From assembly GCA_038502055.1 (NCBI GenBank), contig JAXRKN010000044.1, forward strand, positions 8,440,501-8,504,500: DNA of 64,000 nucleotides, in the 5' to 3' direction. The translations under genes and the position numbers were made by a program. Source of the DNA: Tanytarsus gracilentus (lineage: Eukaryota; Arthropoda; Insecta; Diptera; Chironomidae). Each line of letters begins with the position of its first letter. Position 1 is the first letter of the stretch. Of the stretch, positions 12,062 through 25,900 are shown piece by piece. The notes beneath the pieces were generated by a model that did not search any database, was not told the origin of the DNA, and was given only the letters and a program-made list of their open reading frames with translations.

Positions 12062-15000
12062 GTCTGGACTTGTAATTTAGTTAAATTTCACTGTGGGAAA
12101 ATTCTGAGCTATTTATAGAATGATTTGAAACTTTTGATATTTTTCTTTTTCTCGAGTAGCTGAATTTTTCACTTCCGACACGGCTCTTCGTCAAAACTCA
12201 ACTAGCGAATTATATGTGAGAGAGTTTTTTTCCATCAATGATGCCGAAAGTGTGCGTGAGGCAGTTTTTTCTCCGTTTGTGTTCAGTGCGAAGCAAAGAG
12301 AAATACAAAGATAAAATTATCATGATCGTCATCGGAAAAAATACCTTAAGTACACATTAATAAATATATGAATGTATGTGCTTTTGGTTATGGTGTATAG
12401 TTTTCGAGAGAATCGAGAACTTTTTGTAATTTTTCTCTGTTATGAACATCAATTCAAACGTCAGTGGGTTAGTGGGAAAAAATTTAATGAAAAACAACGA
12501 GAAGGTGCCGCAAAATTATGTCATGAGTAAGCAGATGAAGTAATTTTTGATCAAAAAAATTAGTAAATTATGTAAATATAAATTTTAAAATTTTAGGATT
12601 TGAGCCTCGATTTTTATATCATTTCTCAATTTCATTTTTAAAGATTTATAGTTTTTGATAGATTTTTAAAAATTTAAATTAACAATTTTTAAAATGATGC
12701 TTAAATTTGTTCTTTATTCATAAGAAACATTTCAACTTAAATAAATGCCACTAAATATAGTAATCAATCATATTTTATCGATAAATTTTTGTAGTTTGAT
12801 AAAACTTCAATTCCAATAAGAATTTTTCTGGGAACATAAGAAATACAAAGAGACATTTCAAAAGTTAAAAATCATGAAAAAATTTATCTCTTAATTAATT
12901 GAAACCAATTCTACTGTCACAACTTACGCACTTAATAAATTATTAACCTCACACACTGTGAGATAATTTAACCTGCAACTCATGAACTAAATTCTCATGC
13001 CCATAAATTTTTCCTCCCATTTCAGTTTCGAAATCATTTTCCCATAAAAAAATTTCGCACACATAAAAGGTTATCTTACGTATAAATTCGCGCAGTTGAA
13101 AACTTCAAACACTTTGTATTAAACACACCATTTAACATCCCAAAAAATGTGTGTTACGCTAGAGCAACTAGTTGTACTTCGCGGCACTCGCTTTTTTCGT
13201 ATTCAATTTAAGATGAACATTTTCCAGTGTTTTGAACTTGTGACAATCCATTAAGCGACTCTTACAATATTTTTTTCTCTCATCTTCTGCGTCATTTACT
13301 TAAACTTTAAATGTGCTGCGAGAAGATTTTTTTACGTCGTCATCTTTTCAATTCTTGGAGGGGATTTGATGACAAGATTTTGAGAGCTTCTAGTAAAGCT
13401 TTCAAGAAGGCTTTTATACCTCCACGAAAAAGAAATTGAAAGCATGCGACATGATATTTTCAGATACTTCAAATTGATTTTTTGCACGTTTCACTTTTAA
13501 TCCTGGATAATGTTTGGAGGAGCTTCAAACCATGGAGAAAGCTTAAGAATTTAATTTGAATTTTTTTTCTTGGAAAAATTAATTTTTAAAATGTTCAAGA
13601 ATGATCCTAATCCAAAAATTATTTGATTTTGATTGTTGATTGCTGATGGGTGCGCACAGAACTTAATCAGGATAGACGCAAACCATGCAGAACCCTTAAG
13701 AATGATCCTAATCCAAAAATTATTTCAATTTTAACGATTTTAAAAAATTTAATTTGTATTCGCACAAAAATTTTACTAATATTTAATACTTAAAACCTAA
13801 GGCATAAATTATATTCAATTCTATGTCAAGTAAAGCTCAAAAATTTTCATGTGCACTTTCATGATGATCGAATTTCCATCCTTATCCCCTCGCTTGACTC
13901 ATCGCATTCAAAACGGCTTATGCAAATGACACCATAAAAAAGTGTACATTATAAACACACAGCGGTGAGTGGAGTAAAGAACATAAGTAGCAAGCTGGTA
14001 TGCATATATAGAGAAATATCATGCGGTGAATACATTTGTAACATCATGTTTACTCTACAAATTTTCCAATCGCGCTCACATTCCATTTTTTTCGAATTCC
14101 TTGATTTTTTGTACACCACCATCAATATCAAAATGGCACGAATCGAATAAAAAAAAGAACTAAATGCATAGAAGGAAGCTAATGTTATGCTAATTGAATT
14201 GTCAGCGATGTCGTGCAGTGGCGGTCGCTATTTGTATGTGGATCTAATATTCAAATCACGATTTGATTGATAATCAATTTCTGCATGTGGAATTACACAA
14301 CAGCGAGCATAGCACAATATGAAATAGTGATGCTGGAAACATCTGACGACACTCAACATTTGAAATTGTCTCTATTTTTTTCCATGATAGAGCATATAAG
14401 AGCGAAGGGGCATAAAATTGGAAAAAAGGTGAAAGTCATTGATGAGAAAAATATGCAAATTGAAAGATTATATCGAGTCGAGTGAATACTGTGGATGTTG
14501 CGGATGGATGCAAATAGAGTAAAGTGAAATGATTTGACTTTGATTGAGATTTTTTTTGTGGATAATATACAGGACTGAGAATTTTGAAAAAGTTTTTTGT
14601 TCATAAAAATTAATTAAAGAATTAAATTTGCTTGTCTTGGTACTTGAATGTCCTTATTTTTTTCAAACATGTCTGGCCGCCCTAAATTATTCAAAACAAT
14701 TTTCAAAGCATTTTCTTGATTCTTTAATAAAAAACTAAAATTCCTCTCGTGCTACACATTTAAGAAATTCAACCCCAAAATTTTACATCACAATAAGTCC
14801 ACACACAGACTAAGCTGCATCTAAATTCTTCCAAACTGGCATAAAACCACAAAATCTCATTGCATTTTAAAGAACTTTATCGTGACATGTTGCTGCATGA
14901 AAATAACGTTAAAGTGTCTATTCGAAAACCATCAAATTCAATTTTTCCTCCCTCCGTTTCATCCCCGCTGTCAATTTTACTTTTTACATTTTGAAGTTTC

Positions 15001-17788
15001 TTCTCAACTGCTGTCTCGTGCATGCATAAGAAAAAAGTTACATTTTTATTCTTCCTTTTTTCAGCATCGAACGAATTCAATATCAAAAATTGAGAGAAAG
15101 TAGAAAGAAAGAATGGGAGGAGGAAAAAACGAGGAAATTGGATATTAAAGCAATATCATCATCGAGAATTTCCCCCTTTTTCTTTTCATTTTCCTTTCAG
15201 CTCAAATTTGATTTGTAATTTGGTGCAGGAAATGGGAAAACATCATGAAATGAAAATGTCTCAGGAATTGCATTCTTCTCAAAATTACTTCAGAGACATG
15301 AAAAGGTAGAATGTAGGAAGTTTAAGCCACCTTCAAGATCCATTACCATTAATCTTAATAATAAAGGTATCATCCGAGAGCATCGCAATCACTAGCCACC
15401 ATGGAGACATAAAAAAAGAAAATTTTGAAGGCATTTTTATAACGCTCATAGATTTTGGCGTTGGGAGGTAAAAATTGAGTGGGTTTCAATAAGTTAGAAT
15501 ATTTTTTCTATGTTTGACTATTTTTGTGTTTTTTGTCTGTAATTGAATTTTTCACATGAATTAAAGATTAAAATATTAACGGTCAATTTAATTTTAAATT
15601 TTTATAGACGAAGTTTAGTGAGTCTATGTACTAAAACTTTTTTGTGCTAAAACGGTCATTAATGTAGAGTTTGATATAATTTCAGAGTAAAAATAAATTA
15701 GCTGAGTCTAAAAAAAACGATGAAAAATCCAACTTCTAGGGAGTTGTCAAACTTTCACTCTAAATTACTCATAAAACTCCTCGAATTCAAATTGCAGTTA
15801 CGCAACCACCACGACATTATAAAACGCCTCACACACAAAAGAAAGTGAAAGAATGAAATTATTTGAATGTTAGTGAATAAAAAAGCAATTTGAGGAAAAT
15901 AAAACCAGATGGGAACGGAGACAGTGCAAGGAGCTTCATAAGTCTTGCCCACATTTCCATCTCACTGTCGTTCGCATACCACGTTCCATAAGTTTTTCGC
16001 TTCTTTTGTAAAGAAAATGAAGTCGGGATTACTTGGAACTTTTTTTTCTTCAGACACTGAACGGTGATTTAGATTTTTATTTAATTTTCATGTCACCTGA
16101 TGTCAATTTCATTATGCCATGAAAAATAATGAAGCAATTTTTCTATAAATCTTTTGCTCATCCTGGATAAAAAATTGAATGAATGTCTTTTAAACCCACT
16201 CACAACTTTTGAGAATTAATTTACTCAAGAAGCTAAAAACATTTCTCGTTATTTAAAGCCTCGAAGCGAATTTTTGTTTTCCCACACATTCGCAGAAATT
16301 TTATTCCGCCAAATTAGCGATGGAAATGTTTTGATAATTTTGCCAAAAAAAAAATGAAATCATGATCCATGTCATGAGCACGTTTTAATGTGACATTTGG
16401 TTGACGGTGAGAGAAGATAATTAGGTTTAGTTGAGAACTCATGTAGAGCTTAATTCACCCATCTCACAGTAAATTTTTCTCTTTGATCATTGACTTGGAA
16501 GAAAATCCACACAAAGGCAGCAGCAGCAATGTGAGCGATGGCAAAAAGGCGTTTCATGGTGAAGGAACAAATTTGAGATAAATTTTACTTGTTGCTTGAG
16601 AAAATTCTTTTCAATCAAAAAATATATTTTCCATCACTTTAAAAGCGTGACACGAATTGACAAATGACCAAATTATTGCGTGAAGCACTCTAAAATATTA
16701 GAAGAGCATATGTTATAAAGCGATTGATGTAGGGAGGTGATAGTTGAATTATTGCACGTCCTACGTCTGTTAATGCATTTGAAAATTGCTGAGTGAAAAT
16801 ATTTACGTAAAATGGCAATTTTGAGGGAAATTTTTATTTCATTTTTGTGGGGTGATTTTTTAAGTGAGAATCAATTTTACTAATGGCCATTAATTGGCGA
16901 CTTTTGTGTGAATTGGAAAAATTAGTTTTGATGAGGTTGAAAAGCGATGAGAATTTAAAAAAAATTCATTTGAAAGAAAATTTTACACCTATATAAAAAC
17001 AAATTAAAAAGTAAAAAATGTCATAAATATTCTCGAGACATTTTCACCAGTAAATTTCATCTAAAATTTCCAGGAATATTTCAATTTCTGTTTACTTTTC
17101 ATTCCATCTCAAATTTTTTCTTATTTTTCATTCTAACTGAATTTGCATAAAATTCTATTACACCGCAAAAGAAAACGAACCTCAAGGCGAGTTAACGAAA
17201 AAACCATTCGCGAGAAAATATTTTTTTCATTTTTCATTTTCAGAAAAAAATGTTATTGCTTCCATTGCTGCGGGGACACTTTTCATAATGAAATTTTGAC
17301 AACTGGTTGCTTACTTTTTTGTGCCTCTTTGCTTGTTTTTTGCTGCTTGCTGGTGGCAGCTCTGAGCCGTACACAAAAATGAGAAGAATATTAAACAAAT
17401 CATTAAAATTATGACATTTTTATTGTCATTGCTCGGTTTTTTGCCATTTTCAACCCTCGCAAAAAACAAATAGAGGCAGAAAATAATCACCATAATAATA
17501 ATCATGTTTGTGAATTTTCAAATACGAAATAAACATCGTTAGATGTCGCATGCTTATAAAAATATAAAAGTCATTATGAGAATACAAAAAACATCACAGG
17601 ACGCAGATGATGCATGACATTTTTTAAACATTTTTGATCCCTCGCATTATGCGAGCAAATGCTACAAGTTTCCATTTTCTCTGTTTGGTATCGTGCCATT
17701 GTCATGAAATGATGTAAGTAAGTTAATTGAATCACGTGCATTTTCCTTGAAGAAGAAGAAGAAAAAATTATGAGGATGAAAAATTATG
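12062..17788. other. Intergenic, no recognisable gene
   Basis: About 5.7 kb of AT-rich DNA upstream of beta-tubulin copy B and downstream of the carboxypeptidase-like gene. Small ORFs at 13949-14150, 14267-14604 and 14877-15103 occur in mirrored pairs on both strands and look like chance frames. A 24-bp direct repeat containing AATGATCCTAATCC occurs near 13602 and 13694. Nothing else is supported. Confidence 0.5.
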
Positions 17789-17871
17789 GGGTGAGAAAAT
17801 TTACTTTTGGCTGATAATTTTTAAAGATTTTCATAAAATTTTAAAAGTCGTAATCAATTATTTTCTCACCC
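17789..17871. repeat. Short perfect inverted repeat (hairpin, copy 2)
   Basis: GGGTGAGAAAAT at 17789-17800 and its exact reverse complement ATTTTCTCACCC at 17860-17871 flank a 59-bp AT-rich spacer. It matches the other GGGGTG-ended hairpins in length and layout. Confidence 0.55.
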
Positions 17872-18116
17872 TTCTCCTAACTTTAATCCACCCCTGCTAT
17901 TAACATAAAAATATTCAATCCTGTCTTATCGAAATTCGCAACAGACAAAAAATTGACTCTCAATTTGTTATTGAGTATCTCAACAATCCATGATATTGAC
18001 GAGGCCAAAAATCTACTTAACATTGAGGAAGTGCAAAAACATTGATAAAACACGTTTTGTCTATTTTTCGCTTAATAAAAATTTAAGCACTGACATGAAA
18101 AAATAATTTTTAGATC

Positions 18117-18122
18117 TTTATT
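18117..18122 (-). terminator. Poly(A) signal overlapping the stop codon of the carboxypeptidase-like gene
   Basis: The minus-strand end reads GGA CAA TAA AGA. The TAA stop lies inside an AATAAA hexamer, which implies a 3' UTR of only a few tens of bases. Confidence 0.5.
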
Positions 18123-19407
18123 GTCCGATTAAGTAAAATGCAAGTTCTAATAAGCCATAGAAAGTTTCACTTCCGATGGGAGCGATTTGAGTTGTTGGTG
18201 GATCGAATCCGGTTACTCCACCAGCTGGCAAGAAGATTGAGTAGACATAAGGAACTCTGACTTGTGAAAGTGCGAAATCTGTGACTGTTCCGAACTCAGC
18301 TGGTCTTAAGCCACCGGCAATTCCAACTGAATAATTTCTGACAGGATTGCGTGCTTGAATTGCAGCTCGAACACGATTAGCGACATTAAGCATTGCCGCT
18401 TGATCGCCACCTCCAACATTGTCACTGCTGAATGGCGTCAAAATGAGTTCACCAAATGCTTGAAGGCTCACATACATGGTAATTCTTCCAGCGTACTTTC
18501 CAAGCACCATAAACTCACTAAGTCGTTGACTTTCAACCTCTGAAAATGCGGCTGTGCCAGGGAAGCTGGGTGAGCACTCCTAAAAATTTAAATTAAAAAA
18601 AATTCATATTAAATAACAATTTCAACTCACATCACCCGGTCGAGGAAGGAAAGCATGATTAAAGTTAGAATTGACATCAACTCCCGGGCATGAAGGATTT
18701 CCAGTATTGAATCTTCTATTTTTATTCCATTGACGATCTGATCCAAAAGTAAAAGCATATCCATCAGGATTGGCGACTGGAATGACCACAAACTCAACAT
18801 AATCCAAAATGTTCTCAAACTCGTAAGAATGTTCAACGACTTCATGGATGAAATACATGGCGGTCATGACTCCGATCCACTCTCTAAGAATTTTTCAATT
18901 AAAAAAGTTTTGTAAAAATTTAAATTTTCTCACCTTGGACGCAAGCCGGCCTCGATGAAAATGACATATTTGTCTTCACTTTCATTGATGTCTCTCTTGT
19001 GAGGTCCATGCTCAGTTGCAATGTGAATACCCTCCAAGAACCGTCCCTCGGATGTCGTTCCATATCGTTCAATGTGTGCCACGTCGTGGTAATTTTGATC
19101 GAGGTAAAGAAGGTAGGCTTGGATCTAAAATTAAAATTTGATTTTAGAAAGAAAAAAAAATATTTTTGAGATAAATTCGTAAAATTATGTAATGTTCATC
19201 GAAAGCTTTTTTTGGAGACTTTTTCTTTATAAATGTGACGCTAAATAATTCACGAACGCACTCTTAAATTTTCAGTAGTCAATAATTAAATAACTCGAAT
19301 TTTTCGCTCACCTCTTCGAGTGTCCAATAATGTGTGAAATCGACTGTGCTTGCACTGGCTGACCAGAAAAAGGCACAAATCACAACAAAACTCAAAAAAC
19401 TTTTCAT
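18118..19407 (-). CDS. Secreted M14 carboxypeptidase-like protein, predicted catalytically dead (333 aa)
   Basis: Exons are 19407-19312, 19124-18934, 18883-18631 and 18579-18118; 96+191+253+462 nt give 334 codons with TAA, and all phases close. Residues 1-20 form a signal peptide. The rest aligns with the mature domain of zinc carboxypeptidases A/B, which remove C-terminal residues from peptides in the gut. There is no activation propeptide. Using bovine CPA numbering, E72 (E97 here), R127 (R146, in SDRQWNKNR) and N144 (N167) are kept. H69 is Arg (R94 in GLRPREW), R145 is Ser (S168), H196 is Gln (Q220 in VSLQAFG), Y248 is Ala (about A283) and the catalytic E270 is Phe (F296 in YSIFLP). Two of three zinc ligands and the general base are therefore gone, while the fold-defining segments (VANPDGY, FYGLLELA) and reading frame are intact. 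I read this as a maintained pseudoenzyme rather than a decayed gene. The residue mapping is by eye. Confidence 0.88.
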
Positions 19408-19446
19408 TTTAGAATTTTTTCCTTCACTTTTAAAAAGTCAATTGTC

Positions 19447-19483
19447 AACTGAACACTCGAGCGGAATCGAACCTCATTTTATA
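19447..19483 (-). promoter_or_regulatory. Core promoter: TATA box plus TCAGT initiator of the carboxypeptidase-like gene
   Basis: On the minus strand TATAAAA (19483-19477) lies 33 nt upstream of the A of TCAGTT (19452-19447). This is the spacing of an arthropod TATA/Inr core promoter. Transcription would start near 19450, giving a 43-nt 5' UTR before the ATG at 19407. Several GATA-type sites (for example TCGATAA near 19494-19502, and CGATAAAG near 19548) lie just upstream and would fit gut expression; that last step is inference. Confidence 0.6.
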
Positions 19484-19895
19484 TCAAATTCGGTTATCGA
19501 TATCGCGCATTAGAAGAGTCTCGACTTCGAAACCGAGCAGCGGATGCGATAAAGGTTATAAATTAATTTTTTAATCACCGCCATGATGCCGAGACGTGAT
19601 AAAATGTTGCTGCATTAAGTGGTAGCCTAAAATTAGTAAACACTTGACGACAGCGTAAAAATTCTTTTCACCGAGCATGTACATAAAAGATTTGTCTTAC
19701 AACCTCCCAATGGATTAAATTTCTATTTTCGTATTCTTATCTTCGAGGTATTACGAGACATTTTCCCTTTTGATGAAGTCTCTCATGGGAGTTTATGCAT
19801 CAAATTGTTGCTGTTGATGCGCAAAAGTGAATTGAAATCCCAAAATGATAATGCACGGGATCAAGGAATCGTTATGCGAGTGAGGCGATGACATC

Positions 19896-19990
19896 GAGGG
19901 GTAGAGCACTCTTTGTGAATATTTAAAAAATTTAAATTTAAATAATTATTAAAAATTTTAATCAATTTTTTAGGAGTGTCCTACCCCTTT
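19896..19990. repeat. Short inverted repeat (hairpin, copy 3)
   Basis: The left arm AGGGGTAGAGCACTCTT at about 19897 matches the right arm read on the reverse strand, AGGGGTAGGACACTCCT (ends near 19988). The spacer is AT-rich and about 60 bp. Confidence 0.6.
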
Positions 19991-22900
19991 TATATATGGC
20001 TCTATAAGAAAATGAAAAAATCACCTTTAAGGGGAAAATAATAGAAAAACTCCCTTCCAAAAAAGTATTGTCAATTTTTTTCAGATTTAATCCCTTGTTT
20101 ATTCAATTTCTCTTTCACCATAGTCATCACGATGCTGTCGTGTCCCCCTTTTCATACATTCAACCGCACACTTCTTAGACTACGTTACATTTTTCAGAGA
20201 TTAAAGGAAAATCCGTCTGGATTTATGGCACTTTGTCGAGTGGAGCTTTGTACATATTGAGGCATTACGTATTGATTCCACATCCCCCAAAATCAGCATC
20301 AAGAGCATCGTCATCTTCAACGAAATCACGTTTCTGAAATTATCACTGTGATTATCACAACTTGAAAGTTTATCACATAACGTCGATGGAGTGTAAAAGT
20401 ATGGAATATATTCGAATATAAATCTACAATTTTTTGTAATTTTTTAATTTACTAAACTTTAATAAACCGTTCTCTGTCAAAAAGAAAATTATGAACATTC
20501 ACATAAACTTCATTTGCCATTGAAATCATATACAAAATATAAATGTTTTATTAATCTCAACAAAAAATTTCTTTTATATCCCTTCGAACGACGAGAAGAG
20601 ACAGCAAATGTATCACGAATGATGATATCAACACGATGGCAATGGACGCCAGCAAAAAATTTATGTGTTTACATTTTTTGAAAGCCATTACGGATCGTGG
20701 AAAATTGTAGAGCGAGAGACAACTACGATGATGATGTCGAAGGCGGCACACTAAAAAAGAGCTCCAAATTGTAAAAATCTCCAAACATATAAAATCGCAT
20801 TCACCGAAAAAAAATGTTGCAAGAGCTTCCAAACTTATGTTCATGGAGGAAAAGCGACACAAAACAGGAACGAGAAAAAATCCATTAAAAACATTTTTTG
20901 TGCGAAATAATCGAGAAAAAAGTTTTCCACCACTAAATATTTTCTCCTCGATATTCACGTTCAACATCGATATATATTGTGTGTGTCGAGATGCATAAAC
21001 ATCGAAAATGGCAGCAATGGAAGCTAGAGAGAGAGAGAGTGGAATGGAGATCAGAGTCCTCTGAATTGATTTATTGCCTGACCGACGTTGAATACTAAAA
21101 TTGAAACGTTTTCCAACTATAGACACAAAGTTTGATAATTTTTTTCCGGGCGGAAAATTTTGAGTTTATTTAGTAAAAAGTGGGTTTAATTTTAATAATA
21201 AAAAATAGCCGCTTTAAATAAAATTCATCCGCATGTATTTCATGCATGCTTCCGCATCTAATCGCATTCTCAAACCCTTACATTAAACCTAAAATATCCA
21301 ACAAGGTTTTCTTGCAATCACTCGAATGCATTTAATTCCAAAAGCTTCACTTTTACATCTGAAAAGTTTAACATTTTGAGAATTACTTTTTCTTCTTCGA
21401 TGAAATCAAAAACACTTATTGCATACCAAATGAATGCTCTCAAAAGTGATTAGCATTTTCAAGGAGTCACCTGAAATATCAAGAAATGCAATCAAAGTCC
21501 ATTGAGCTGGATTAAATTGTGCTTCATTTAAATCAATTTACTCACTTTGAATTTTAATCGCTTGCGACAAATTTCAGTGAAGATGAAGAGGTGAGGGGAA
21601 GTAGCAACAATTTTAATGATGCCGTCTGTAAATTGTGTGTGTGTGTACTGAAGGTGAGAGCGAAAACTAATTAAAAATTCATGTCATATTCTAATTTAGA
21701 TGGAAGCTGGAATGATAACAAGAATTGCCTTCTGTCATACATATTCATTTCGAAGAACTGCCGTATGCATTACAAAAACCACCCTCTCGACAATTTTATG
21801 CGATGAGCTTTGCTTTTAATTTTTTTTCTGCTTCATGCCGCCATTAAAACTCTTTTCGTTCATTTTTCTTCTTCATTGCGAATTTTTATATGCGATGAAA
21901 CTTTTATGATGATGAAAGGCAAAATGAAGCAAAACAAACAGACATAAAATTAGCATATCTCCGACATTCAACATGTTGAAATCATTTTTGGAAAAATTTT
22001 CTCACTCCAATTTGTATTTTGATTTCAATTAAAATTTTCTCTCCATTTAAGTCTGTCGTATATAAATATGAGATTTTCATCAAGGGTTGGTCATTAAAAT
22101 TTATGATTGTAAATTATTGGAATGTTTCGTCACATTTGACTTTTATGGGGTGATGATTATGTGGGTCAAAGTGATCATGATGCTTGATGACTTGAGAATT
22201 CCCTTGAAAGCTGGAGAGTGAAAATTTTATCTGGAAAACCTTCTTTAGTAGAATTACTTTTGACACTAATAACTTCATTTAATTTAAGACTAAAATGCAT
22301 GCATTTAATTCGCATGTAGCCGCATTAAATTAGCATGACTCAACTTAAAATTAAAAGTGGTAGTTTTTAGAAATTATTTCGAATTTTTTTATTTTTCTCC
22401 TTTTCAACCTGCATTTTCACATCACATCATCGGAAATGAAACTGTAGATGGTTATATGCGAGGAAACGTATCATATTTTTATAGAATTAAACTTTTTCAT
22501 TTCAACGCAATATTTTCTCTCGTTTTCTGTTTTGTTTAACTTTTTCCTTCCCCTTTCTGAATGAAAAATAAACACACATAAGTTTCTGTGTAGTTTTTCT
22601 CTCAACCGAACAAAAAGATGAGAAATTTTCTTCTTTTGTTTCACTTTTTACACATGAGCTGAGTTTGATGTATTTTTTTCTCGAAAATTTTAAATGAGCT
22701 ATTCTCGGATTTCAGGTTGGGAAAACCACTTGAAAGGAGAGTCCTTATTCACCTCTCCACGCGCTCAACCCGCTCACCTCCACATTAAATTAACTAAGCT
22801 TCAAGTCTTCATACAAACCCTCATTATAAACTCATCCAGTTAACTAAATCAACAGCATGCCAGTGGGTTAAAATTCACCACACACCGAAATAGAGTTGAA

Positions 22901-25900
22901 AACTTTTTTTTTCACATCATCATCAAAAAAGTGAGCCTGGTTGAGAGTAATTCAGTTTGATGTATTTAAAGTTTGAGAGAAACCATAATACGAGTGAGAG
23001 AGCATAAAAACTCACATTTAACATAAACTACAAGTACATGCACAATAGCCTCGAGTATCATAAACTTTTTTTTTGATGTTTTCAGGATATACATTTTGTT
23101 ATCTTTTTCCTCCTCCTTCTTTACATCTCGCTGGGTGAATATAAACTTTAAACACATTTTACAGCCAGAAGTTTTTAATTAACATCAAACACGTTTTCTT
23201 TTAATTGAAAAATGTACCTTTTTTTGTTATAGAGAGCATGAGATTTTTATGACTGCAGCTTCTGATGATGACAATGAGAGTGAACCAAATGAGTGATAAC
23301 GATCGGGGTTAATTAAATTAAAGTACTTGCACATAAACATGGCACATGACAAAGATGAAAGCTTTTATGAGATTTGTTACTGTTGTGGAGAGTTTTGAAC
23401 ATTTTCAAGGGGCGTTCAACTCTTGTGATGAGAAGAGTTTAATGAAATTTTAGTTTAAAAAGTCTTTTTTGTAGTAATTTTCAAAAAAATTAAAATTAAA
23501 TCATTTAAAGATCTCTAACATTTTTAAAGCAATAAAAGTCCGTTAAAAACCACATTTAAACTATTTTCCATGTATCACCTTAAGTCCATTTGCAATTAAA
23601 ATATTCAACATTAAATCCAGAAAATGCCATTTCAAGTACTGTAGTCAGTCTCAGGTGCACAATCTTTCGAGTGCATGAAACATAGCAAAGCTTTTATCTT
23701 CCTAAAAGGATTTCATTGTGGTGTTTTATGATTTCACTAAGTGTTTTCAAGCATAAAAGCGTAATTAAAACGATTCTCATTCCACATTATTGTGTCGCAT
23801 AAGTGGTGGAAGAGAAAGTGATATTAGGAAGAAAAAAATTCATTTTATGCTGATTAAATTTTTGTAAAATTTTTATGATGAAAAAAATTACTAAAAATAT
23901 TTTTTTTACTTAATTTTTAGGGCTGAAAAATTGTTAATTTTGAAGACATCAATGTGTGTAAATATTTCTAAATTTTGCTTGTTCTAGCTTAAGTCCAAAG
24001 AATTTGATCTCGAAAATTGAAATTTTACCTCATTCATTTTGAATTTCTAATTTCAATCCTTAACATCTAATAAAATGTTCCTCACATAAATTAACAAATC
24101 AATATTTAAAGTAATTAGTCGCAAAATGAGCAATCATCGTTATTGTCTCATTCCAAGCTGATTTGCCATGAGCATCGTCATTCCAAATTGAACCCCATCA
24201 ACATAAATACACACATACGCACTTGAAAATCTATCAATGATATTATATGGAGCATAATTAGTTAAGCAAATAGCGATAATTTATTGCATTTGTGGATGGA
24301 ACGAGAGGAGGACAAATTGCCGGAGCGAAAATGCTCGAGATAGATAATGAATTTGATTTGTGTACATATCAAGCATATTTCAAGTACAATTATGAATTCC
24401 CTCTCTGTATTGATAAAGCAATTAGTCACATAGCAATTTGAGGCGCATCAATCTCTTCCTTTCTCGAACGTCTCTTGAGCTCAATTTCAATTCTACCTTG
24501 TATTTTATTGTTTTTAATAATTGACTATGTATGCTGCCTCTCTCTTCAAGAGGAATTTTCTCCGAACAACAACAATAATAATATGGGGCTTCTCTGCATG
24601 CAATTGTTATGTTATGAATACACACATAGCGGAATGAATGAGCCCACATGATTCTATTGTTCAAACCAAAATGTTTGATCGATGATGAGTTTACGACACA
24701 AAGTTTATGCTATTCAGGTTGCGTTTGTGAATGATGTTGAGGGTAAAAAGTTTATGTTGATTTTTTTAATTATTGAATCAAGGAAACGTTTAAAATTTTA
24801 ATTGTGATTTTTTGAGTTTGAATTTCAAAAATCCGTTAGGACAAAATTTTAAAATTTCATATTTTTCTTTAAAAATTTTTAAATTCATAATTTGACCTAT
24901 TTAAATAACGTGAATAAAATTTTTACACACATTAAAAAATAAACCAGGAAATAAATTTTCAACAATTTATTTTTCAATTTAGTTTAAACCAAAAAGACAT
25001 TTCTAGATCATCGAAAACATTTCCTGTTTAATATGTGTCTTCAAAATAATCGTAAAACATGAACATAAACAAATGTTTGTTGACATTTTGGGGAAAATAT
25101 GATGATCCCTATAACATCATTAATTAATTAACCACATTTTCGGGGATAGAGGGGTTAAATTCATTGTTGAATAAATATGTCGACCACATATTGAGTTTTA
25201 CCTTTTGTTTTGACTCACCCTGCAGATACGTTTGCAGAAAAATATTTTGAAAATGGAAGAAAATATTTTGAATAAATGTTTTGTTTTCATCAATCCGCTG
25301 CTGCTTCCGCGTACATCCATGAGGAAAGTCAGGATAAGCTACGAAATTTATTTCTCATGTAAAGCCCGCACATATTCGAGGCACTCACACAATCGTGCAC
25401 TCGTGTAATCCGTAAATGCTTTTGCTGTGTATAAAGAATCATTGATTCGTAAATTTTCATGATATCGCATCGCTTTTTACCTGCCACTCAAAAATCATTC
25501 TCATTCCACTGCTGATATTGTGCTTTTTGTACTCTACAATTCTGTTGTCATGAATAAATTCACTCATTTGCAACAGAAAGCAGCAAAAAAATTTTGTTAA
25601 AAAAAATTTCAATTGTGTATCTCAAGCATGAGCTTCATCGATGTAAAATTTCGTACATTGTTAATCTAAAAACATGCTAATTCCATTATACCACAATGAT
25701 GCTCTCTCGATGTGTTGTTACAATCGACAACGTTATGGAAAATGACAATACAGTGAGTTTTAGTTTTGTGGATGGAAAACTAAATGTATGTCATGAGGAT
25801 GGAGTGAGAGAAAAACAATACAAAAGACATTTGAGGTAAGTTTATTGAAATTTTCACTTCTTTACTTGTGAGTGAATCTGATGAGATGCTTTTAAGTTTT

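Noticed and set aside
14353..14604. 83-codon minus-strand ORF and its overlapping plus-strand partner (14267-14485)
   Set aside because: The composition is erratic, there is no domain, and mirrored ORFs on both strands are typical of chance in this window.
20557..21126. Minus-strand 189-codon open frame ending in a hydrophobic segment
   Set aside because: It is the longest unexplained frame, but it has no ATG until residue 54, no recognisable domain and no splice-consistent neighbours. Low-complexity LSLSL and HHH stretches suggest a chance frame in a locally less AT-rich patch.
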